From Apostichopus japonicus (lineage: Eukaryota > Echinodermata > Holothuroidea > Aspidochirotida > Stichopodidae), in the NCBI RefSeq assembly GCF_037975245.1, contig NC_092573.1:2668501-2732500 (forward strand): a stretch of DNA of 64,000 nucleotides, read 5' to 3'. A program made the position numbers and the translations under genes. Within the stretch, counting starts at the first letter, position 1. Each line of letters starts with the position of its first letter. Of the stretch, positions 13,861 through 25,300 are shown piece after piece. The notes under the pieces were generated by a model. The model did not search any database, was not told where the DNA came from, and saw only the letters and a list, made by a program, of their open reading frames with translations.

Positions 13861-14117
13861 GCGTTTTTATTTTTCCCAGGACGAACGTGGGTTTCAGGTT
13901 TTTCAGGAATTTACAAATTCGTTTGAAATCAGAGTTAGGGTTTAGAAAGTGGGTTAGGAATCCAGTTTCTATGAAAATGAAGGATTTTCGTTCATAATCT
14001 GGGGTCAAAACTAGGAAAAAGATTCAGAACATGTTTTTTTGAAAAAGCGTCACATGTTTAGAATCCAGGGATATGATTGGCCGATGCCCACGTTCGTCCT
14101 GGGAAAAAAAAATACGC
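13861..14117. mobile_element. MITE-like inverted-repeat element
   Basis: Two roughly 30-base arms in inverted orientation: left 13861-13891 (core CCCAGGACGAACGTGGG) and right 14087-14117 (core CCCACGTTCGTCCTGGG). Both are followed outward by an A/T run and GCG. The 17-base core is perfect and encloses about 195 bases without an open frame. No clear target duplication was found, so the superfamily is not assigned. Confidence 0.5.
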
Positions 14118-14237
14118 CTCCCGTCTCCATGTCCATTTCGACTCCGCCCATGATTTCCCTCCCCAATCCACTGATCCACCAGCCAATTAAAACTCAGATA
14201 AGCGGTCACCTCAGCTTCACTGTTATATGTTACCGTA

Positions 14238-14402
14238 CAAGGGGCGGATGCAGGATTTTTGACAGGGGGGGGGGGTCTGACTGGTCCAGCCGCGCCTGAT
14301 CGAAAGACTATCTAAGCGGAGCGCCACCATCGGTTGGCGCGGAGCGTACCAGAAAATTTTTGGCTTTACAAACCCCCCCAGATGGCCGGAAACGGCACTT
14401 CC
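14238..14402 (-). mobile_element. hAT-like MITE fragment (family with GCGCCACCAT core)
   Basis: Begins CAAGGGGCGGATGCAGG, which resembles hAT termini. It then carries, in reverse orientation, the same core as the element at 19841-20130: CTATCTAAGCGGAGCGCCACC, a GTTGGCGCGGAGCGTAC block and an AGATGGCCGGAAACGGCACT block. The second terminus was not found. Confidence 0.5.
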
Positions 14403-14593
14403 CGAGTATTCTAAGCTGCATGTACCTAGCCTGAAAAAATGGGTCTCATGTCTGCAATTTCTCAATTGATGAGAAAAAAACAATCTATGAAATATGGTAA
14501 TACATATCAGATGAGTTGAGATGATACAAAAATCATAATGCCTTTAGCCACCAATCCCCCTCCCGTCCCTCACCACTGTTTGATGCAGGGCCT

Positions 14594-14977
14594 CAGTGGC
14601 TTAGCTAGGGGTATTGGTCAGGAGGGGCAAGAATGGTCTGTAGGGGCGCTTTCGACACTATCTAAGCGGAGCGCCACCACTGGTTGGGGTGTAGCGTACA
14701 GAAATTTTTTGAGTAAAGATACTCCCTAGATCGCCGGAAATGACCCTTTCCGGGCCTGGCTAATTTGCAGATAAACGAAGAATAAATAGGTGTCATCGCC
14801 AAATTACACCAACAAAATGTGACAAATGTCAATAAGTAGATGAGAGCGCAATAAAAAAGTCAATAATCGCGAATAAGTAAAAAGTGGTAAAGAGCTGAAA
14901 AGGGCGCCAGCAGTCCATTTGAGTCCGTCAGGGGGGGGGGCATGCGCCCCCCTGACTGTATGGACGCTCCGCCACTG
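14594..14977 (-). mobile_element. hAT-like element with CAGTGGC termini, same core family
   Basis: Left end CAGTGGCTTAGC and right end GCTCCGCCACTG form short inverted ends. The interior holds the CTATCTAAGCGGAGCGCCACC and AGATCGCCGGAAATG blocks shared with the other copies. The 8-base flanks (cagggcct and caaaaact) do not match, so the borders may belong to two elements or be eroded. Confidence 0.4.
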
Positions 14978-15479
14978 CAAAAACTCACTCGAAATGTATC
15001 TGCATCAGTACGAGTTAGCTAGTTTTATTGATGATCTATTCATGGTAGATTGGAGAGAACAAACGCCGTGGATGTTTCTCAATGAACTTTTGGACCACTT
15101 CGTCAGTGTCGATAGGAGTGTTATAATACGTGTTCATGAGAACAAGAGCTGTGAGACGTTCCTTGCCCATTGTTGATCGGAGAACAGTTTCATGCCTTCT
15201 CACCGCAGAAAACGATCTCTCATGAAGAATTCGTCGGTGCATCCTATGCAGCCTACCGCTCTGCCACCTCACTGCCCAAAACAATTCGAACACCACCTCA
15301 ATTTTGAAACTTTTCGGTCTGAAAATTGAGATTTTTAGGCATTTTTTGCACGTGTAGCACGCGTGCACACTATAGTTCATTTGACGGAAATGACACACCT
15401 GGCTGACTTGTAAGGATAACCTCCCTTCTGACGTCCTACGTGTTTAAAATTGGTGTTTAATTTAATTATTTTTTCTCTC

Positions 15480-15565
15480 TCTCTCTTTTTTTCTCTCTTT
15501 TTTTTTGGGGGGGGCCAAGAGCAGGGGGGTCCGGACCCCCTGGACCCCCCCTGGATCCGCGCCTG
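15480..15565 (-). mobile_element. hAT-like terminus fragment
   Basis: On the minus strand this begins CAGGCGCGGATCCAGG followed by G/C-rich sequence, a typical hAT-type end. The element's other end was not identified. It is preceded by a CT/T-rich tract (about 15470-15506). Confidence 0.4.
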
Positions 15566-15599
15566 CGTACAACTCAGTGAAAACTGTCCGTTCCTAAAG

Positions 15600-16215
15600 A
15601 TGAACATGTATCCACTATCCAGAATTGACATCTCTGAAAGCAAACAGGTGAATCGGTGCATTAGCGTAACAATTAAATGACACCGCACAAATACCCTCGA
15701 CGGCAATACTACAGTTTTCCAATGACCTCTTGTGGTAGCTTTATATTACCATCCCAACTATCAGTCATCAGTTTGACGTCATTTATGTATTGTCCGCTAA
15801 ATTTTTTTTTTTTTTTTAATTAAACAAGCAGGGGACCTACAAATGAAAAAGCAAGGTTTTGATGGGTACAATAAGGTTTGTATGCTATAATAAAGGAATG
15901 TTTCTATTTGAGCTTCCATATTATTTGAGCAAAAGAGAAGACAAATTTGTCTGCATTCTTTTTCCAGGACTTACAGGAATCAGTTCCCAATACGCTTTGC
16001 TTCATTGATCAACATCAACGCAATAAGTTTACACAGAGTTACGAAGTTCCCCTTTACGTAGGTGCCAACATTGGAACCGTGATCATTGGGTAGTTTTGCA
16101 CTGGACTAAAGTACCTCATACTGAATCAGTTTCAGAGCCTAGCGAGCAGACTGCTGGTCAAATTGACCTATAAAAATATCGAGAAAGTGGAAAAAGTCGA
16201 GAGCACTCAGCCAAA
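15600..16215 (+). promoter_or_regulatory. Presumed promoter and 5' UTR region of the myosin-SH2 gene
   Basis: Region immediately upstream of the myosin start codon. A TATAAAAAT string lies at 16169-16177, 39-47 bases before the ATG, but an initiator cannot be placed. The in-frame TAA at 16171-16173 shows that the reading frame cannot start further upstream without another exon. A T-run occurs at about 15800-15816. The regulatory role is inferred only from position. Confidence 0.25.
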
Positions 16216-16326
16216 ATGTCCACGAAAAGCCGCGGAGACACAGACGATTTAGCAACTCTTTCAAATTTAGAGGAGAAAAGCTTACTCGAGGAACTGAAAG
16301 CGCGATATGGAAAGAATAAAATATAT
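16216..16326 (+). CDS. Myosin-SH2 exon 1 (residues 1-37, start codon)
   Basis: The ATG at 16216 is preceded by ccaaa and by an in-frame stop 43 bases upstream. It encodes [20 protein letters not shown]...NKIY, the usual beginning of a myosin motor (the DDL-x-x-L motif). The very short pre-motor segment excludes an N-terminal extension. Donor gtgagt, phase 0. Confidence 0.85.
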
Positions 16327-19300
16327 GTGAGTATAGCCTACAAAAACGGGTACAGTTAATAGTAAGCTTAGTTTGCCAAGTCAAAGAAGGACCTTGGGCT
16401 ATGGCTATAGAAAGTAGTATGCATAAACATATAGCCTAATACTAGTAATAGGTCACTGATAAATTACGATTTATCAATTGCATACACCTAGGAATACGAT
16501 CAACGATCGACTCCAGCAAATTCAATCGTGTATCGAAGGAGTTTTATGGGCCTTAGATTCTTCTTTCTATCCTTTAATTTTCACATTATTGTAGGACCAG
16601 CCAACTCCAGTCTAGGGCCTAAGCCTGGCAATGCATGCTTTGCCTATCAACAGTTTCAACCCACTCTCACAAGCTGTTTGTGTTTTTATCATGATGTACT
16701 CTTAAAGGGCTAGGCATGGAGCGCCTTAATTTTTGTTCTCCACAACAATCTGTGATAAAGAGGATTGATTTGCATATAAATACAGCCAAAAGTAGATTAT
16801 TGGGGCCTATACCCTTGATCACGTTGTATAGAGATACTGTAGGCCTACCTCATTAATGTGGAAATAAAATGACCATGGGCCCCGGGTATAGTACGATAGG
16901 CTGAAAACTAGGTTTGCTGTGAGCATCATACATTAAACTGAAACTGTCCATAGTGTTGATGGAGCTTGTGGATGAGCCCTTCAAGACTGAGATAGAATGC
17001 TGAAGCCAATTAGAATGAGTTGTTTGAAAATATTGTGGAGGTTGCAACCGGCCGACATACAAGTAACTATTTAAATGTTTTTGTGAGTAATGTTATACAC
17101 AATAACCTTTAACTTGTTTAACTGGCAACCATTGGTAACACTGATGATAGAAAATTTATAAGGTTTTGCACATAATTTACCCCTAAGGGATGATTCTGTC
17201 ATCATTAGAACTTAGCATGTGTTTCTACTTTCTAGGGCTTTATGGCACTGGTGACATTTACAAAGTATGTGCACTTCATTTTCTAGAAGAAAATAGCACC
17301 ATGTCCCAGCTACCAATGACTAAGACTGAATCCTCCTTGATATTATGAGTAAACAGTAAGTAGTTGAGTCCCTGCCATTGCAGCCTGTACTGTTTACTTG
17401 TTCAAAGTAATACATTCTGTAGTAGTCTGTATGATAAGCCTCTAGCATACTAATCATATATATGAACAACATAGTCATCTGAAATTCAGCTTTGATGCCC
17501 AATTTGATTGATATCAATCCTGGATTATCATACTTTCATTTATTTCATTGTTCTTTGAACAGAAATGTGATCCTAAAGTTCATAAGAAATATGTGCCATC
17601 GATGCCCTTTTGAAAATTCAAGCTGGCACCAATATACCTTTTATTTTTCCTTATATCTGCAAGTCCAATCATGTTGCATATATGCTGTTCCACATTTGAT
17701 TGCTATCATAGTTGTAACCTTGGTAATACATTTGTGATAAACATGTTAATTGCAATCACATGGAATGAATCAATTAACTGTAGAACCACCTTACTTGTTA
17801 TCACTCAATTGACCATGTATGCAAAATCAAGCAAAATGGTTAATACTTCGCTGCAAATATTATAGGAAAGACCATAATTTTCAGTATCTACTTGATCTTG
17901 TTAGACACATTACATTAAGAGAGTTTCCACGTACCATTGCCCTGCCATCCTCGTGGCTGTGTGAGCATGCTTGTAGACTTTGGAACTACTACTATGTACA
18001 TTCATTTATGACCATAAGATTGTACATGTCTGTTAGATTTTTACCATATGTACAGCATGCAGCATTGCAAAACAATGACATCTTGTTATCTGATTTTTCT
18101 TTTGTTGTTGTTAATTCAAGATTTCATTTCACTGTTATTCATACAAATCCTAATATAGGCCATTATATAGGGTGTAATTCCTTTTGAATTTTGAAAGTTT
18201 GTAACAAAGAAGTTAAATTTAGAGTTGAACCAAGTAGATCAGATCAGTGGTGTAATATAATGCAACAATACAGTACTCCAACCAAACTGAAAAGTTCAAT
18301 ATATTCTATGTCTGACAACAATTGTGGGTTTCAATTTTGGGTTTCAAGTATCTTGAAGTCATAGACTTTATAAGGAACAATTATCCTTTTTTGATCTCTA
18401 TAGAAAGCAAACTCAATTTGCTGAAAGAAACTTTTCTTTTTTTAAGTACAAATAAAGGCATGAAATTCCATGACTGACATTTGATGTATTATTTTTCCTG
18501 TGGGTTTGTCACATTAACGACTCAACCAGGTGTTTGATAGACCCTGTAGAGAGCTTCTATCCTTTCTTGAAACATGTAAATTGAGTTTACAGTAGCTTTA
18601 AATCTTACAACACTTTCTGATTAAAGGGACCAAGTAGTTTCCCCCAAAAGGAAGACCTCTATATGCTAAAAATCACCACACAAACACTTTGAGCATTTCT
18701 GTGGTGTGTTTGGTGGAATAATTGCAGATTTCAATGACTTTCATAACTTTAGCTTAATAAACAGGTCTATATTGTGTCCAAATTCTTTTGATAGGGATTA
18801 AGATGTGTTTAAGGCTGTCTTTCAATCAATTTTCTCAAGTGATGCTCCCTTCTGCTTCATGTTATAATGCCATTTAAAATCCTGTGTGTTCCTGCCTAGC
18901 CTAAACTGCTTATTTGTGCACATAGGTCAAGGCGGTTGACTTTGCCATCATGATTATAGGCTAATTACCATAACTTGGTCATACCATTTTGAAAGGATAC
19001 ATGTGAACAGAACAATTAACTGTTACAGGGAAACCAATTGAATATGATTGCAAGTGCACAAGGGTTTATATGTAAAGATTTGAATATGTACAAATAGATT
19101 CATTCTTATGTTGAATTTAATATTGATCAATCCAATTATCATTTATTTTACTTTACAGACCTACATCGGTGACATCCTGGTGGCTGTCAATCCCTACAAA
19201 GACCTTGATCTTTACAACAAGGAGGTATAAAGTCATTTAATTGAGATATTTGTTAGGAGAAAAGCAACATATATGAAACAGTAGTGGGTTGGAAAATCTA

Positions 19301-22300
19301 AAATAGTGAAATCCACCGGGATTTGAACCTAGGCCTCCCGCTTTATATGCATGTGGACACCCTAACTAAGTAGGCTATAGACTTTTGATTGTATGTCCAG
19401 AGGTTCAACACCAGTAAGGATGTTCGTCATTAACACAGGCTTTGCCACCTGTATTGAACAATGCTATTCCTGTTTGGTGACATATTTTGCCTTAATCTTG
19501 AGATTTGTCATTAAGATTTAAGATTGAAATAAAACTTAAAAAAAGAAGAGTAAACCAGAAGAGTGGTGCCAGAAAATCCTGGACATTTTACAAACCATTC
19601 TGCAGTCGAATAACACTTCATCGTTTAAAAAAAGAAATATACTCGATGTATAAAATCTGCTCATGTGCACTTTCGGTTTACTGGTTCCATTTTATGATCC
19701 AAAAAAGGAGACATTGATGCATAAAATGGTGAGGGCTGGCAGACCTGTACGACACTGTGCAGTTTGACTATCAATAGTTATACTGGCCCAGTAATAGGAA
19801 GTATACAAAATATTCAAAGTTATTAAAGTTATTTCAAGTACAGGCACGTAGCCAAGGGGGGGGCGAAGGGGGCGGCCGCCCCCCCTTGAGCATATTTTTT
19901 ACAAAATTGTTTAAGGTTTTTATGATATCGCTAGTATTTTCAAAAGAGAAAATGCTAAGATGCAACTAACAAGGCATGGGAAGTGCCATTTCCGGCGATC
20001 TGGGAGGCATTTACAGCCAAAATTTTCTTGTACGCTTCGCGCCAACCATGGTGGCGCTACGCTTAGATAGTTTGCAATGCCGAATCTACAGTTTCGCCCC
20101 TCCCTTGGCAAATTCCTGGCTACGCGCCTGTTCAAGTAATCATCACCTACCTTTCCCTTAAATCAGTTTAAAGTTTAGCAGGAGAAGGTAGTTGAAGGGG
20201 GCATTTATGTATCTTGATTCCTGACTATCAACTCTGAGGTTCATTTGCCATCATTGGGTATTCTGATTGTTTAGTAGATCTTAACTAGATATCAAAATGA
20301 TTCTATTGTTTATGAAAACAAAAGTAACTTTCTTGATATTTGGCTGATTTTGCAATAATTTTTCCCCCCCCCCCCTGTAGACAAGTGAACGGTATAAGGG
20401 GAAGAGGCGAAGAGACAACCCTCCTCACCTGTTTGCAGTTGCGGACTCCTCCTACCAGTCCCTAATCACTGGGAACACAGTCAGTGGCAAAAGGAACCAA
20501 TGCATTGTCATCAGGTAAAATTACATCTCTCCCCCTGCCCCCCCCCCCTTAAAGCAGCATTTTGCGTTTGGTCGCCGTTTTCTACTTTTTTGACATGTCC
20601 ATCGAGTTTTTTTACATATATCAATCACAAAACAGCAAACTAAGATATCAGCCAAGTTTTTCCCTGCCAACATCGTTAATTGGCGAGTAATTAAGGATAT
20701 TTGCAGATAATGAGAAAAGTATCCACGACAAATTCCACATTTAAAATTAATCGCATACAGTACCCCAAACCCACTACTTTGAATTCAACCAATCAGAGAT
20801 GCAGGTTTAGTTATGAGCCATTGCTAAAAATAGATTCAAGACTTTGCGTTGGCACAACCAGGGAGTTGTTATGGAACTCCCTGGTACAACTGCCATATAG
20901 ACTGTACACAAATCAAGCTTGGTGTTGGATTACGTATTGGTCAATGACGTTCGTAGTGTTTAAATATTCATATTATGGGCGAGGTTAATTGGGATCCCAA
21001 CGGAAAATATCTTGGAGAAAAACAAAGTTGAAAGTTGCAAATTTTTCGACTTTTATGCCGCCATTTGAAGTAAGATTTAAATAGATAAGCTAGTTATGTA
21101 TGTCGTTATGGCATAGTGGAGTCAGTGAGGTTGAGAAATATCATAGAAAAGGATGCAAAATGCTGCTTTATGGGACAAGCCATTTTTTCTTGCTTGTTGT
21201 TGCTATGTTTTAATTAATGCCACAGTTGTTTGAAGATAATTCACTTTCCTTTCATTAGTACAAACACCCTCCCCCCCATAGAAAAAGAAAAGAAATTGTT
21301 AGCCTATCCATGGTGTATATCCTTTACCACTCTTCAAAATTACGTCAGGCCCTGCTATTTTCGCTGGAGTTATTTTCGCTGGAGCTATTTTCGCTGGAGT
21401 TATTTCAAGGACCACTGACCACCAGTGTATCTTTTATAGATATTACGTCAGTCAGAAACTGATGAAGGTTAATGGCTACACTGTCATAGTAACCATGATG
21501 TTAGCAATGTTAGTCTTGATTGCGGTTACCGAAATGTGTGAACTTTTGTATGAAAGGAATTTTGGAGACAATGCCTTTGTCGTTGGTATTCTGATAGCTG
21601 CATGAACTTCAGTGAAGTAATTGCTACCTTATGATTTACCCACTCAGGCTGTAACTGCCTCATTTACAATAACTCATTGTTTCGTGTGGTTAAAACAGGC
21701 TTTGAATGAGTCAAGAAGTGGTTGCAGTGTAATATTTACTTTAAGGAAGACTTTTCTTGCTAACAAACCACTTTATATGCAGTTTGAGAAAAGCTGAATT
21801 ATATGACATATGCAGATCTGTATTATTAAAATTTAATATTGTTAGGCAATCCGTTGAACATTTGTGCTTATTTTGAGATAAGTTCTGCCACATTCAAATT
21901 ATGACAAAACTAAAAGATTTGGCCTATATTTGCAACACAAACAATGGCGAAGGCACAGAAGTGAAGCTGGCGACCAGATAAGTTTAATATATGTCAATAT
22001 ATAAGGTCATATAAGTGCCACCCATGTTGTTTGAACAGATCTGTTGGTTCATGCACTTAGTTACTATAACTGGGGTATTGAATTCAAGCAACATCAATGA
22101 CTTTGTATGCAAAACCATGCAGTACCTAATTCCAGTGCTGGATTAAACTAGTAGCAAAAGCATGCTACAGCCCCCGCATATTCAAAGGGCCCCGTGCTAA
22201 GGTACCCGCACAAAGTGCTTGGAAGCTATGAATTTTGATTCAGTGACTCTACACTTACCCTGTTACTATAGTACTATACTGCCTTGAACTTTTATGAACG

Positions 22301-25300
22301 ACTGGGTGTTTCAGGTTAGCGATATTATCCAATTATCACCGTCAATCGGGGTTATTATTTTAACACCGTAAATTAATGGGTTTACTTCACTCCTCTCTTA
22401 CCTGTCTCCTACAAGACTAATGCACATTTCCTAGTCTACCTAGACGCCACTGGTATAAATTTGAGCACAGTGCCCCCAGTGACCTCTCCCAAAGGTCACT
22501 GCGCACTCTCTCTTCCTTCTGAATTTACCATTCCGAAGGAAAACGTGTGTTTTTCGGACTCTGTTTTCACTTACGCCAAACTGACGTTTTCTTGCTCGAA
22601 TTCTGCTGCTTGCGACCGACGAAGGTTCTTAACAGAGTTTGCAACAGGATTCATCAAGTTTCTGCTAAGTATCCTTTGTTTTCGGCAGTTTTCAGCCTCT
22701 TTTTGACATTAGGATTATTGAGTGTGTAGTATCTATGTGATACATATACGAACGCATAAATACGAAGGTATTTGAAACTGAAGTCATAGCCGATGCACAA
22801 AGGTGAAAACGAATATAGATTGTGCCATAGCTGAATGCTACAGCTTAATCCACCCTTGCCTAAGTCTGGGATGATTGATAAGCTTGTAATTATGAAAGCT
22901 TCTAGACTTTTGAATGATTGCTTTATAAATTTGCTGTCGTGATTGACCGTTGAGGTCATCCCATCAGTTTAAATAAATAAGTACAGGTTTGCTAGGCATG
23001 ACAGATTTCTGATATTCAAAGGGCGACAACTCTCCGCTATCCTATTGTACTTTATCAACTGCAGTAATCAAATGAAATTTGCCAATAGCCAAGCCTCCAA
23101 TGTTCAAGCGATTTACTGGCTCAGTGCCAGTGGATTTTTTCCTTTTGCCAGTAGGAAAAAAGATTTCATTTTTCTACCAATAAACATTAAGAACATGTAC
23201 AGGTACACATGGTAAGTTGGTTAATAATCGCGAGTCAAAGAATCGGCATGATTTCCGTAACTGACTTACTGTAAGCCCAGCTGTGTTAACTTTTTGCGCA
23301 TTATCAGCAAATATTATTGGGCTGCCTTCATAAACACGTTACAGTAACTGCGTGTGTGTGGTTTAATTTCAGGAAATGTGCCAATTTGAATTTGATTTTG
23401 CCAGTCCTGTCTCTTGAGCACTAGCATGTGGGCTAAATTTGTGCAATATTACCTACGATATATTGTAGGCCCGCATAGAGTCATATTGCCATGACTGCTT
23501 TCTTGCTTTATCTTCTTAATTCCCAAACTTTCAATGGAGTGTGGCATCTGAAATAACCCCATATTTTTTCTAAAGATAAGGTTCCTCTGGTTGGTTCATG
23601 TTATATTTAATTCAGGCGCATATCCAGGGGGGGCGTTGGGGGCGCGCCCCCCGGGTAAGGAAAAGAGGAGAGAAAAAAGGAGAAGAAAAAGGGGAAAAAG
23701 AGGGGGGAAAAAAGAAAAGGAGGAGAGGAAGGAAGGAAGGAAGGAAGGGAAAAGAGAAAGAAGAAAGAGAGAAAAAGGAGAAAAAGAGGGAGTAAAAGAT
23801 AAACGCCATGACCACGGGAAGAGAAAGAGGAGCAGTTATAATAACAGCGCTGATAGCTATTATATACACAGGGTAGCCAGTGACAGATCGAGGATTACGG
23901 AGGGGACGTGCGCCTCACCCTACCGCTTACACCGACAACTCCATTTTTGACGTTCCATCTTTCCTCTCTCACTAATGTATCTAAATATATATACTATATA
24001 TGGTCTATCATAACGCGTGTGTGTGTGTGTATGGACGCCTTAAACAATTGTACAATTGTGCTATGGAACAAACTGTGGCTGGTCTTGAACTCAACCGAGT
24101 CGTCGGGGAACATGACGCATGACGCCCCCCTGAGCAAATTTCCTTTATGCTATCGCTAGTAATTTCAAAATAGACAATGATTATATGTAACTTACAAGGC
24201 ATGGGAAGTGTCATTTCCAGCGATCTAGGAGGCATTTTCGGCCAAAATTTCCTTGTACACTTCGCGCCAACTCATGGTGGCGCTACGCTTAGATAGTTTG
24301 CCTACAGGCTTCACCCCTCCCTTGGCAAATTACTCGCTACACGCCTGTTCGAATTTGTAAAGCAAAGAGCAGATATCACATGATATCATTGAGCATGAAA
24401 ATGCATGTTCCAGGATGAACAGCCTCAAAACTGTCTATATGTGTAGTCAAAGGCGTAGGAGCCCAATTGGATTTGGGGGCTGTAACGACTTGCCCGAAAA
24501 ATATAACCAAAATTTTTCGCGCGGGCAACATGTTAGTGTCAATATCATATAAGCAAGCATCGGTCTTTACATCGCATGGCATCGTGTACCGTATGGCCGT
24601 GAAAGTTGCGCAGTATACCGCGGGAGGCTAATGTAAACAACGAAATGTCTTATGTAGATGGAGAACAAGCATACAGGTCTCAATTATGACAAAACTCTCT
24701 TTTACAGTAGTAATGGCCAAGCTTAGAACTTTATTTTAATTATACCAAGGAGATAATTTTTAAACTATTCATTTCCTTAAGTTACATCATTGCTATTTAT
24801 TTTTCTTTCAGTAGGTGCCCGAAAAATTCAAAGCATATTGCCGGAATTTTCAGGGGGGAAATTGGTTGGGGGGGAGGGAGGGGCTGCAGTCCCCGCCCCG
24901 CCTCCTACGCCTATGTGTGTAGTGTTCGGTTTCGAAATATCTGATATCGGAAATATCTGGTATTTTTCATTTCCTTTAACCAAGTTTTATAATAGCCGTT
25001 ATGAGAGGTTTTAATATTACTACACCAATAAATTAACTGTGTCTGAATTTTCGAAAATTCCCTGACCAAAATTCTTCATCATACTTCCTTCTACTAGTGC
25101 AATTTTGACCTGTCTGTTAGTGGTTGAAGGAGGTTTTTCTATATTGGTTGTCCATAGATTGGATTTTGTGCAATATTATGGGTCTGTTTTGAAGTGATTT
25201 TATTCACGAGAAATGTGAATTTTCAAATTCTGAACAAATAATGGGCTTAAAACCTTGAAAAGTGGGGCTTTTGGATATTGTGGGCCATGACGTAGAATCA

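Noticed and set aside
16169-16177. TATA box of the myosin gene
   Set aside because: The TATAAAAAT string is close to the ATG and leaves almost no 5' UTR; kept only as a remark in the promoter entry.
17819-18187. 122-codon frame in intron 1
   Set aside because: Composition is intron-like and nothing similar to a known family could be seen.
22461-22706. 81-codon frame in intron 3
   Set aside because: No domain or splice context; length is within chance expectation.
23591-23950. Lys/Glu/Arg-rich 119-codon frame
   Set aside because: It translates a purine-rich tract behind a hAT-like terminus; no splice context or domain.
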